In this document: one piece after another, positions 52,203 through 63,093 of the stretch
How positions within the stretch are numbered: position 1 is the first letter of the stretch
Layout of the letters: each line of letters starts with the position of its first letter
Source of the DNA: Synechococcus sp. CB0101
GTDB lineage: Bacteria > Cyanobacteriota > Cyanobacteriia > PCC-6307 > Cyanobiaceae
Length of the DNA stretch: 64,000 nt
Assembly: GCF_000179235.2 (NCBI RefSeq)
Contig: NZ_CP039373.1
Span: forward strand, 1,333,860 to 1,397,859
Direction: 5' to 3'
The notes under the pieces: model-generated
Seen by the model: the letters and a program-made list of their open reading frames with translations, nothing else
What the model was told of the DNA's origin: nothing
Database searches by the model: none
Program-made: the position numbers and the translations under genes

Positions 52203-54017
52203 ATGGGCAGCGCCGCCAACGACCGCCGGGTGATCCAGCTCGAGATCGACCCCGGCCTGGTCTGCCTGCGGGGCCTTAGCCCCACCCGCCTGCGTTTTGA
52301 GGTGGAGTACGGCCTCGAGCGCGGCACCACCGCCAACAGCTTCCTGTTCCTGCCCAGCGGTGCGGAACCAGCGCTGCTGGTGCATCCCCCCGGCAACACC
52401 TTTGCCGAGCCCTATCTGGAGGCCCTGGCCTGCCTGGTGCCCAGTGATACCCGGCTGCAGGTGGTGGTGGGTCACACCAACCCGAACCGGGTGCAGCTGC
52501 TGCGCCAGCTGGCTCAGCGTTGGCCGCAGCTGGAGTTGATCAGCTCCAACCCCGGTGCCCAGTTGTTGCGGGAGCTATGGGATCAGCGCAAACCCGCCCC
52601 CCCTGGAGCGGCGGCCACGGAGGAAGCCGAAGCACTTCCACCCCTGCCCCCCCTTCAGGTGGTACGGGGGGAAATGGAGCTCAAGCGGGGCGATGGGCAC
52701 TGCCTCCAGCTGTTGCCCACCCCCACGCCCCGCTGGCCCGGTGGCTTGATGGCCTTCGAAGACAGCAGCGGCCTGCTGATGAGCGGCAAGTTCTTCGCCG
52801 CTCACCTCTGCACCGAGGACTGGGCGGAAGCCAACCGCAGCAGCACCGAAGAAGACCGCCGCTACTTCTACGACTGCCTGATGGCACCAATGGTGCGCCA
52901 GGTGGAAACCGTGCTCGATCGCATCGACGAACTGCCGATCCGCACCATCGCCCCTGGACACGGCCCCGCCATTGCCGAAAGCTGGCGCAGCCTGGTGGTG
53001 GATTACCGCCGCTGGGGCGAAACCCAGGAGCGCGCCAAGTTGTCGGTGGCGTTGCTCTACGCGAGCGCTTACGGCAACACCGCCGCCATCGCCGATGGCC
53101 TGGCCCAGGGCGTGGCGCGCACGGGCGTACGGGTGGAGAGCATCAACTGCGAATTCACCCCCACCGAAAAACTGCTCGAAGCGATCCGGAGCTGCGATGC
53201 GGTGCTGATCGGCTCGCCCACCCTGGGGGGCCATGCCCCCACACCGATCGTGTCGGCCCTGGGCACCCTTCTGGCGGAGGGTGATCGCGCCAAGCCGGTG
53301 GGCGTGTTCGGCAGCTTCGGCTGGAGCGGTGAAGCGCTCGATCTGCTGGAGAGCAAGTTGCGCGATGGCGGCTTCCGCTTCGCCTTCGAGCCGATCAAGG
53401 TGAAATTCAGCCCCGATGCCGCCACCCTCAAAACCATCGAGGAAACCGGCACCGCCCTGGGCCGGCAGTTGCAGAGCGAACAACGCAAGGCGCAGCGCCG
53501 CGCCAGCGGCGGCGGCCTGAGCGAAAGCCGCAGCAATCCAGCCGTGTTGGCCCTGGGCCGCGTGGTGGGTTCGCTTTGCGTGCTCACCACGGTGAAAGGC
53601 AGCGGCGACAGCCAGCTCAGCGGCGCCATGGTGGCCAGCTGGGTGAGCCAGGCCAGCTTCTCTCCCCCGGGCCTCACGGTGGCCGTCGCCAAAGATCGGG
53701 CCGTGGAAGCCCTGCTGCATGTGGGCGATGCCTTTGCGCTCAACGTGCTGGCTTCGGGCCGTGAAACCGGACCAATGAAGCAGTTCCTGCAGCCCTTCGC
53801 TCCGGGCGCCGATCGCTTCGCAGGCCTGGAACTGGAGCACAGCCCTGCCGGGCTACCGGTGCTGCCGGAGGCGCTGGCCTGGCTGGAATGCAGCGTGAAG
53901 CAGCGGATGGAATGCGGCGATCACTGGCTGCTCTACGCCGAGGTGCAAGCCGGCACTGTGCTCGATGCGGCCGCCACCACCGCTGTGCACCAGCGGCGCA
54001 GCGGTGCCAATTACTAA
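52203..54017 (+). CDS. flv1: Flavodiiron protein, Flv1 type (non-canonical ligands)
   Basis: 604 residues from ATG 52203, same three-domain layout as Flv3. The iron ligands are mostly replaced: HTNPNR (His91, Asn93, Asn95, Arg96) instead of H-E-D-H, Arg in PTPRWPG for His, Lys in SGKFFAA for Asp; only His in PGHGPAI remains. This is the known Flv1/Flv2 pattern, where the protein works as a heteromer with Flv3. It was probably translationally coupled to flv3 before the element inserted; now its start has element DNA upstream and no clear ribosome-binding site. Confidence 0.94.
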   Translation: MGSAANDRRVIQLEIDPGLVCLRGLSPTRLRFEVEYGLERGTTANSFLFLPSGAEPALLVHPPGNTFAEPYLEALACLVPSDTRLQVVVGHTNPNRVQLLRQLAQRWPQLELISSNPGAQLLRELWDQRKPAPPGAAATEEAEALPPLPPLQVVRGEMELKRGDGHCLQLLPTPTPRWPGGLMAFEDSSGLLMSGKFFAAHLCTEDWAEANRSSTEEDRRYFYDCLMAPMVRQVETVLDRIDELPIRTIAPGHGPAIAESWRSLVVDYRRWGETQERAKLSVALLYASAYGNTAAIADGLAQGVARTGVRVESINCEFTPTEKLLEAIRSCDAVLIGSPTLGGHAPTPIVSALGTLLAEGDRAKPVGVFGSFGWSGEALDLLESKLRDGGFRFAFEPIKVKFSPDAATLKTIEETGTALGRQLQSEQRKAQRRASGGGLSESRSNPAVLALGRVVGSLCVLTTVKGSGDSQLSGAMVASWVSQASFSPPGLTVAVAKDRAVEALLHVGDAFALNVLASGRETGPMKQFLQPFAPGADRFAGLELEHSPAGLPVLPEALAWLECSVKQRMECGDHWLLYAEVQAGTVLDAAATTAVHQRRSGANY

Positions 54018-54251
54018 CGGCTCAGCGCTAATGCCAGCAGCACGAACTCGCGCCCTGAGCTGTAGCGAACGCCACAGCCCAATCATCTTTTAACCCAAGG
54101 TGAGAATTCGGCAAAACCAAGCCACTGCAAGCGATCTGGAACGTTGATTTGTTGAGGCTGTAAGACCTGTTCATCACAGCCTGAAGAAAAACCGAACTCC
54201 TCGGCAACAGTCCCTAGGCCGGCTCAAATAACGGGGAAGCGAACGAGTTCA

Positions 54252-54455
54252 ATGCAGGCGGCTCTCGACCCCAACCCCGCTCACCAGCGTTGGGTGGTGC
54301 GTTATCGCGGCTTTGTCTTGATCCCCCAAAACGACCTCACCTGGCTGGTGCGCCCGGAACGCAGCCCGATGAGCCTGCTGCCCTTCCGCACGCCCGCCAG
54401 CTCCGTGGACGATGTGAAGGCCTTGATCGACTGGCGCCTGAATCAGGCCGCCTGA
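54252..54455 (+). CDS. Small conserved-looking hypothetical protein (67 aa)
   Basis: 67 residues from ATG 54252. WVVRYRGFVLIPQNDLTWLVRPERSPM then SVDDVKALIDWRL looks like a compact alpha/beta fold. It resembles short picocyanobacterial orphans. The 234 bp before it show no other gene. Its end overlaps the convergent gene by 13 bp. Confidence 0.6.
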   Translation: MQAALDPNPAHQRWVVRYRGFVLIPQNDLTWLVRPERSPMSLLPFRTPASSVDDVKALIDWRLNQAA

Positions 54456-54673
54456 GGCGGCGGCGGAGTATTGCCACCTGCCACAAACGGCAGCACCACG
54501 GTGGCCCAACGCTCGGGGCGAGCGGGACGGCTACGGCGCGGACGACGAACACCGAAGGGAACGCGCACCACATTGGTGCCTTCCACGCGAAGTGTTTCTG
54601 CGCTGGCCACATCGGGCAGCAACAGATCGGCGTGGTCTTTGATCCCCGTGGTTCCCTGGTCGTCAGTGCTCAT
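54443..54673 (-). CDS. Hypothetical protein (76 aa)
   Basis: 76 residues from ATG 54673. The middle (LRVEGTNVVRVPFGVRRPRRSRPARPERWATVVLPFV) is basic; landmarks only. No domain recognised. The composition is that of a core gene. Convergent with the 67-residue gene. Confidence 0.5.
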   Translation of the reverse strand: MSTDDQGTTGIKDHADLLLPDVASAETLRVEGTNVVRVPFGVRRPRRSRPARPERWATVVLPFVAGGNTPPPPQAA

Positions 54674-54780
54674 CGTTCCTCCCAGATGCCGGTGTCACCC
54701 GATCCGCAGTGATCTCTGCAGTTGCAGCAGATCCTGTCGGAAAAACAAGGGTGGATGCGAAAAGAAATTCCGCATTTTTC

Positions 54781-54814
54781 ATTCCGGCGAAATCTAAACG
54801 CAAACCCGCCGGAA

Positions 54815-54815
<1 letters not shown>
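54781..54815 (-). terminator. Hairpin at the end of gcvP
   Basis: ATTCCGGCG (54781-54789) and CGCCGGAAT (54807-54815) form a perfect 9-bp stem with a 17-nt loop, just past the gcvP stop. There is no U-tract on the minus strand, so it may be a 3' stabilising hairpin. Confidence 0.5.
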
Positions 54816-57767
<2,952 letters not shown>

Positions 57768-57778
<11 letters not shown>

Positions 57779-58157
57779 CCACCTTGGCGCTGTAGGTGGT
57801 GGCATCCATCAGCCCATCGATCTGGGCGGGCTCACTGGGGCGCACCAACAGCAACCAACCCTCGCCGTAGGGGTCGTTTTGCAGCTCCTCGGGGCTGGCC
57901 AGCACAGCTTCGTTACGCGCCTCGATCACGCCGCTGATCGGGGCCAACAGCTCTTCCACCGCCTTCACCGATTCCACGGTGCCGAAGCTGTTGCCCTGGC
58001 TGAGGCTGGCGCCCACCTCCGGCAGCTCCACAAACACGATGTCGCCGAGCTGATCCACGGCGAAGGCACTGATGCCGATGCGAGCTAGCTCCCCCTCGGC
58101 CCGCACGAATTCATGGCTGTCGGCGTAACGGCAGTCGTCGGGGGTGCTGAAGGCCAT
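57768..58157 (-). CDS. gcvH: Glycine cleavage system H protein
   Basis: 129 residues from ATG 58157. Carries the lipoyl arm shuttling the aminomethyl group between P, T and L proteins; the lipoylated Lys65 is in [30 protein letters not shown] and [10 protein letters not shown] are standard. It is first in the gcvH-gcvP pair. No glycine riboswitch was recognised upstream. Confidence 0.97.
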
Positions 58158-58250
58158 GGGTGCCGCCTGAGCGGTTGCTGCGCTGCAGTCTGTCGGAAAT
58201 CCGGAGCGGGAACACACGCGCGCCGCCGGAAACCCCCGAGAAACGAATTC

Positions 58251-58265
58251 TGTACGGGATGTACA
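58251..58265. promoter_or_regulatory. Perfect palindrome upstream of gcvH
   Basis: TGTAC-GGGAT-GTACA, 94 bp before the gcvH start. It is a plausible operator. The spacing fits neither the NtcA rule (GTA-N8-TAC) nor the cyanobacterial LexA box exactly. Confidence 0.3.
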
Positions 58266-58301
58266 AAAGGAAGGTGTCCCGCGGTTGTGGCCCGCTTGGA
58301 C

Positions 58302-59573
58302 TTACTGCGGGTGCGGCCCGCACCAGCCTCCTTCCGCCAGGGCCAGCAACGCGCGCTCCAGGGCCAGCTCCGCGTGGGCGGCCGTGGTGCCGCCCTGGGC
58401 GTAGAGCACGTAGGGCTCGCGTAAGGGACCATCGGCGGAGAACTCACTGGTGCTGCCGTCGATGAACGTGCCGCCGGCCATCACCAGTTCGCTGGCATAA
58501 CCGGGCATCGGCGCAGGCACCGGATCGAGATAACTGCCCACTGGTGAACAGGCCTGGAACGCCCGGCACACCGCCTTGAGCGGCTCGGGCGAGCCGAAAC
58601 GCACCGCCTGAATCACGTCGCTACGCACACCGCCCACCAGCGGCTTCACGGCATAGCCCAAGCCCTCAAACACGGCGGCGGTGAGCTCGGCGCAGAGCAG
58701 GGCTTCCGTGATCATCTGCGGCGCCAGGAACAAGCCCTGGAACAGCAGCCGGTGCAGGTCAAAACCCGTACCACCCTCACTACCGATGCCCGGCGCCGTG
58801 AGCCGGCAGCAGGCCTGCTCCACCAGCTCAGCGCGGCCGGCCACATAGCCGCCTGTGGGCGCGATCGTGCCGCCCAGGTTTTTGATCAGGGATCCCGCCA
58901 TCAGATCGGCGCCCACCGCCGTGGGCTCCTGCAGCTCCACCAGTTCGCCGTAGCAGTTGTCGACAAACACCAGGCAGCCGGGCTGAATCGCCTTCACCTG
59001 CTCCACCAATCGGCCGATCTGCCCCACCGTGAGCGAAGGGCGCCAGCTGTAGCCGCAGCTGCGTTGAATCAGCACCATGCGTGTGGGCAACGCCAGCGCC
59101 TCGGCGATGCCGGCTTCGTTGACCGAGCCATCGGACAGCAGATCGAGCTCGTCGTAGGCGATGCCGAATTCGGCCAGGGATCCCTGGCCCTCGCCGCGGA
59201 TGCCAATCACCTCCTCGAGGGTGTCGTAGGGGCGGCCCGTGAGCGCCAGCAAGCGATCGCCGGGGCGCAGCACGCCATACAACGCGGCGGCAATGGCATG
59301 GGTGCCACTCACAAACTGCAGCCGCACGGCGGCGGCTTCGGCCTGCAGCACCCGGGCGAAGACCCGATCCAGCACCTCCCGGCCCAGATCGCCATGGCCG
59401 TAGCCACTCACCGAGGCGAAGTGGTGCACCCCCAAGCGCTCGGTCCGAAAGGCCTCCAGCACCCGCTCCAGCCGAGGCTTCACACCGGCGCGGCGCTGCT
59501 GAGCCACCGGCGCGGTGCGCTCCAGGGCCGCAGCCAGCTGATCGGCCACCCAGGCCTCATGGAGTGCGCTCAT
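58302..59573 (-). CDS. Methionine gamma-lyase family PLP protein (aluminium-resistance type)
   Basis: 423 residues from ATG 59573. Fold-type I PLP enzyme of the Met_gamma_lyase group; true substrate unknown. The text VSGYGHGDLGREVLDRVFARVL, FVSGTHAIAAALYGVLRPGD, VFVDNCYGELVE and the PLP lysine in AGSLIKNLGGTIAPTGGYV are diagnostic (read as separate landmarks). A C-terminal part with GGTFIDGSTSEFSADGP is complete. It is on the same strand as, and upstream of, gcvH. Confidence 0.9.
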   Translation of the reverse strand: MSALHEAWVADQLAAALERTAPVAQQRRAGVKPRLERVLEAFRTERLGVHHFASVSGYGHGDLGREVLDRVFARVLQAEAAAVRLQFVSGTHAIAAALYGVLRPGDRLLALTGRPYDTLEEVIGIRGEGQGSLAEFGIAYDELDLLSDGSVNEAGIAEALALPTRMVLIQRSCGYSWRPSLTVGQIGRLVEQVKAIQPGCLVFVDNCYGELVELQEPTAVGADLMAGSLIKNLGGTIAPTGGYVAGRAELVEQACCRLTAPGIGSEGGTGFDLHRLLFQGLFLAPQMITEALLCAELTAAVFEGLGYAVKPLVGGVRSDVIQAVRFGSPEPLKAVCRAFQACSPVGSYLDPVPAPMPGYASELVMAGGTFIDGSTSEFSADGPLREPYVLYAQGGTTAAHAELALERALLALAEGGWCGPHPQ

Positions 59574-59756
59574 GGCGAACAACAACACAACCCCATGCTG
59601 CAGGCCGCGTGCCGGTCGATCATCCGTCTAGATTTTTTCGGATTGGTGTGTTGGCTACAGCGTCTTGCTGCGGGCAACCACCCCAGGCCAGTGGTGCGTT
59701 GGTCCCCACGGGACCCACAAGCGAACCGGAGCCTGCGCATCCTCTAGGAGTTCACT

Positions 59757-60722
59757 TTGGTTATTGCCCAAGATGCCGCTTCCGCGGCACGCACCCAGCG
59801 CGTCAGCGTTGACCTGGAGGGTGGGTCAGGCAGCTACAGCGAAGCCCAGGAAGCCCGGATGCGGGCCGCCCTGGTGGTGCCCCGTGCACCACTGCCTCGC
59901 AGCCAAAAGAAATACAAGCTCGGCACCACCGGCTTCATGCTGGCGATCCACGTGGGCGCCGTATTCGCCCTGCTGCCCCAGTACTGGAGCTGGCAAGGCG
60001 TGGCCGTGTTGGCGGTCCTCTACTGGACCACGGTGCTCGGGGTCACCCTCGGCCTGCACCGCCTCGTGGCCCACCGCAGCTTCGTGGCCCCCAAATGGGT
60101 GGAGCGCGTGCTGGTGCTGATGGGCACCCTGGCCTGCCAGAGCGGCCCGATCGAATGGGTGGGCCTGCACCGCCACCACCACAAGTTCTCCGACCAGCCC
60201 AACGACCACCACGACGCCGCCCGCGGCCTGTGGTGGGCCCATAGCGAGTGGATGCTTCACGACATCCCCGCCATCAAGGAGCTGCACCGCTTCACCGGCG
60301 ACATGCTCCAAGACCCCTTCTACCGCTGGCTGGATCGCTGGTTCCTGCTCCTGCAGATCCCCCTGGGCGCGGCCCTTTATTGGTACGGCAACGCAGCTCA
60401 AGTGCATGGCGGCGGCCTGGGCCTGGTGCTCTGGGCCATCCCCCTGCGCCTGGTGCTCGTGTATCACGTGACCTGGCTGGTGAACTCCGCCACCCACGCC
60501 TTCGGCTACCGCAACTTCGACTGCCCCGACCTCTCGCGCAACTGCTGGTGGGTGGCGATCCTGAGTTTCGGCGAGGGCTGGCACAACAACCACCACGCCC
60601 ACCCCTCCAGCGCCCGCCACGGCCTGCGCTGGTTTGAGTTCGACATCACCTGGCAGCACATCAAATTGATGCGCAAGTTGGGCTGGGCGAAGCGCATCCG
60701 CGAGGCGCGCTACCCCGCCTGA
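59757..60722 (+). CDS. desC: Acyl-lipid delta-9-type fatty acid desaturase, TTG start
   Basis: 321 residues. The start is a TTG at 59757, chosen because AGGAG lies 6 bp before it. A membrane diiron enzyme introducing a double bond in lipid-bound acyl chains. Three histidine boxes are visible: HRLVAHRSF, HRHHHKFSD and HNNHHAHPSSARHG. Hydrophobic pairs flank them. About 50 extra residues precede the first membrane segment. Paralogous to the desaturase at 61544. Confidence 0.9.
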   Translation: MVIAQDAASAARTQRVSVDLEGGSGSYSEAQEARMRAALVVPRAPLPRSQKKYKLGTTGFMLAIHVGAVFALLPQYWSWQGVAVLAVLYWTTVLGVTLGLHRLVAHRSFVAPKWVERVLVLMGTLACQSGPIEWVGLHRHHHKFSDQPNDHHDAARGLWWAHSEWMLHDIPAIKELHRFTGDMLQDPFYRWLDRWFLLLQIPLGAALYWYGNAAQVHGGGLGLVLWAIPLRLVLVYHVTWLVNSATHAFGYRNFDCPDLSRNCWWVAILSFGEGWHNNHHAHPSSARHGLRWFEFDITWQHIKLMRKLGWAKRIREARYPA

Positions 60723-61492
60723 AGCTCACGGCGGATCGCCTCCCCCAGATCCAAAGCCTGATCACCCGAGCCCTGCTGCAGCAGCAGCCGGGCTTTTTGG
60801 CGCAGCAGCTCCAGAAACTGATCCGCGCTCAGCTCCTCCTCAGCCGCCGCCCCCATCGCCGCCAAGGTGAGGCGCAGATCGCCGAGTTCGGCATCAAGCT
60901 CCTCGGCGCTGTAATCCCGCTGACCAGCCATCACCTCAGCGAAGCGCTCACGCCGCTGTCGCTTCTCAGCCGGATAGGCGGCCAGCACCTGCTCCCGGCA
61001 AAGGCGCCAGGGCCGCCCCGCCGTGAACAACTCCGCGAGCGCCGCACTCAAACCAGCCGCCTCCGATGCCTGGATGCGCAGATCAAACGCGCCCGGCAGC
61101 GGACGCAGGCCCACGAAAATCTCGAACAGCTGGGCTGGCCCCAAGGCTGAGCCGTCGTCGGCCAACAACGGGAGCGCTGAAGCCTGGAGGGCTGCAAGCA
61201 ATTCGGGCTGATCAGCCAGCTGCTCGGCGAGATCAGCCGACAGGCCAGCTGTGCCTCCACCCTGGGCCAACAGCTGATTGATCCGCCCCAGGGCCACGAA
61301 CAGCTCCGGCCCCGGGGAAGCGAGCTTGCGGTTGCGCAGGTTGGAGAGCTGCGAGTTGTGCACCCGGCCGAGATCGAGCGCATCCGCCAAGGCCGGCAAC
61401 ACCCGCTGACTCCAAGCGTTGCGCTCATGCCACACCTTGATCAGATGGCCGAACGCATCACGACCCGCTTCGAGCTCGGTTCGATAATCCAT
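60710..61492 (-). CDS. XRE-like helix-turn-helix protein between the desaturases
   Basis: 260 residues. Residues 15-75 read as an HTH unit (LPALADALDLGRVHNSQLSNLRNRK, then PGPELFVALGRINQLLAQ). The rest is helical and charged with no known effector domain. It overlaps the desC end by 13 bp and diverges from the second desaturase across 51 bp holding a 12-bp palindrome. A role in desaturase control is suggested by position only. Confidence 0.6.
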   Translation of the reverse strand: MDYRTELEAGRDAFGHLIKVWHERNAWSQRVLPALADALDLGRVHNSQLSNLRNRKLASPGPELFVALGRINQLLAQGGGTAGLSADLAEQLADQPELLAALQASALPLLADDGSALGPAQLFEIFVGLRPLPGAFDLRIQASEAAGLSAALAELFTAGRPWRLCREQVLAAYPAEKRQRRERFAEVMAGQRDYSAEELDAELGDLRLTLAAMGAAAEEELSADQFLELLRQKARLLLQQGSGDQALDLGEAIRRELQAG

Positions 61493-61496
61493 CTGA

Positions 61497-61508
61497 TACG
61501 GATCCGTA
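61497..61508. promoter_or_regulatory. 12-bp palindrome in the divergent gap
   Basis: TACGGATCCGTA, perfect. It lies between the HTH gene start (61492) and the second desaturase start (61544), an ideal place for an autoregulatory operator. By chance a 12-bp palindrome in a given 50-bp gap is uncommon but not decisive. Confidence 0.4.
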
Positions 61509-61543
61509 CTGCTACCATTTTATCGGACACAAGCGGAGGGCCC

Positions 61544-62473
61544 ATGACGGCCACCATCACCAGCCGCGCCAGCGTGCAGCATTTGCACCGGCCGCACGGC
61601 GCGCAACACGGCACGGCTCCAGTGGCTACCCCATCCGAGGGGCGCAACTGGGCTGTGATCGGCTTCATGGCAGCCCTCCACGTGCTGGCCGCGGTGGCCC
61701 TGCTGCCCCAGTTCTGGAGCCTCACAGCGGTGGCCACGCTGGTGGTGCTCTATTGGCTCACCGCCTGTCTGGGCGTCACCATCGGCTACCACCGCCTCCT
61801 CAGCCACCGCGCCTTTCGCGTGCCTCAATGGCTTGAGCGCTTTTTCGCCACCTGCGGCGCCCTCAGCTGCCAGCACGGCCCGATCGACTGGGTGGGCCTG
61901 CACCGCCACCACCACAAGTTTTCCGATACGGAACCGGATCACCACAACAGCCATCGCGGCTTCTGGTGGAGCCACATGGGCTGGATGTTCAAGTCGATCC
62001 CAGCCATGGGCGCCGTGCCTCGCCTCACCGGCGATCTGGCCGCCGATCCCTACTACCGCTGGCTGAACAACAACTTCCTGCTGCTGCAGCTGCCCCTGGC
62101 CGGTCTGCTGTTCTGGATCGGCACGGCAACAGGTGCTGGCGGCTGGGCCCTAGTGCTCTGGGGCATTCCCCTGCGCCTGGTGCTCGTGTATCACGCCACC
62201 TGGCTGGTGAACTCCGCCACCCACCGCTGGGGCTATGTGCTCCACGACAGCGGTGATGGCTCCCGCAACAATCCCTGGGTGGCCGCCGTGACCTTCGGCG
62301 AGGGCTGGCACAACACGCACCACGCCTATCCCCATTCCGCTCGCCACGGCTGGGGCCGCCGCGAGCCCGACCTCACCTGGATGCACATTCAGCTGATGCA
62401 ACGCCTGGGTCTGGCAACCCAGGTGCGTCTGCCGGCGCCGCTCCGGGAATCGGCTCAGGCACCCGTGGCGTAG
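61544..62473 (+). CDS. Fatty acid desaturase, second copy
   Basis: 309 residues from ATG 61544, preceded by GGAGGG. The three histidine boxes are HRLLSHRAF, HRHHHKFSD and HNTHHAYPHSARHG. Paralogue of the desaturase at 59757, with similar central text (GIPLRLVLVYHATWLVNSATH). The longer upstream frame crosses the HTH gene and is not used. Position specificity cannot be read from sequence alone. Confidence 0.9.
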   Translation: MTATITSRASVQHLHRPHGAQHGTAPVATPSEGRNWAVIGFMAALHVLAAVALLPQFWSLTAVATLVVLYWLTACLGVTIGYHRLLSHRAFRVPQWLERFFATCGALSCQHGPIDWVGLHRHHHKFSDTEPDHHNSHRGFWWSHMGWMFKSIPAMGAVPRLTGDLAADPYYRWLNNNFLLLQLPLAGLLFWIGTATGAGGWALVLWGIPLRLVLVYHATWLVNSATHRWGYVLHDSGDGSRNNPWVAAVTFGEGWHNTHHAYPHSARHGWGRREPDLTWMHIQLMQRLGLATQVRLPAPLRESAQAPVA

Positions 62474-62516
62474 GCTCCTAAGTCGCCCATCCGTTGATCG
62501 TTAGTTCGTAGATCCC

Positions 62517-62975
62517 ATGGCCAAGCGCGTTTCTGTGGTCCTCAGCGAGGACGTCCTCAGCCTGGGTAAGGACGGCGATCTGGTTGAAGTGGCGCCCGGT
62601 TACGCCCGCAACTTCCTGCTGCCCCAGGGCAAGGCTGTGCCCGTCACCCCCGCGGTGATGCGCCAGGTGGAGCACCGCCGCGCCAAGGAAGCTGAGCGTC
62701 AAGCCGCCCTCAAGGCTGAAGCCGTGGCCTTCCGCACCGCCCTCGACACCATCGGTCGCTTCACCGTGAAGAAGCAAACCGGTGGTGACGACGTGCTATT
62801 CGGCACCGTGACCAACGGCGACGTGGCCGAGGCCATCGAAGCCGCCACCAAGAAGGAAGTGGATCGCCGCGACATCATCGTTCCCGAAATCCACCGCACC
62901 GGCACCTACAAGGTGCAGGTGAAGCTGCACAGCGAAGTGACCGCTGAAATCAACCTGGAAGTGGTCAGCCACTGA
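62517..62975 (+). CDS. rplI: 50S ribosomal protein L9
   Basis: 152 residues. Binds 23S rRNA domain V. N-terminal [33 protein letters not shown] contains the family signature (landmarks: GYARNFLLP), followed by the long connecting helix and C-terminal domain. rplI followed by dnaB is a common order. Confidence 0.97.
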   Translation: MAKRVSVVLSEDVLSLGKDGDLVEVAPGYARNFLLPQGKAVPVTPAVMRQVEHRRAKEAERQAALKAEAVAFRTALDTIGRFTVKKQTGGDDVLFGTVTNGDVAEAIEAATKKEVDRRDIIVPEIHRTGTYKVQVKLHSEVTAEINLEVVSH

Positions 62976-63000
62976 TCGGGCTTCTCCAGCCAGGCGTTGC

Positions 63001-63021
63001 CTCCCGCGGCGCCCGCGGGAG
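63001..63021 (+). repeat. Perfect hairpin after rplI
   Basis: CTCCCGCGG and CCGCGGGAG around a CGC loop, no U-tract. It lies 25 bp after the rplI stop and before the true terminator at 63039-63070. Confidence 0.6.
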
Positions 63022-63038
63022 AATGACCATCCCCTTCG

Positions 63039-63070
63039 CCGTCAGGCCCTGCAGGGTCTGGCGGTTTTTT
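63039..63070 (+). terminator. Rho-independent terminator of rplI
   Basis: CCGTCAGGCCCT (63039-63050) pairs over 12 bp with AGGGTCTGGCGG (63053-63064), two G-U pairs, followed by six Ts. It separates rplI from dnaB, which must have its own promoter or rely on read-through. Confidence 0.88.
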
Positions 63071-63093
63071 GTTCTTCAGGCAGCGACCCGGCC

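Noticed and set aside
58251-58265. NtcA or LexA site
   Set aside because: NtcA needs GTA-N8-TAC (here N7); the LexA box needs four bases between the GTAC-type halves (here five).
58158-58301. Glycine riboswitch before gcvH
   Set aside because: The 144-bp gap shows no tandem aptamer layout; only the short palindrome is evident.
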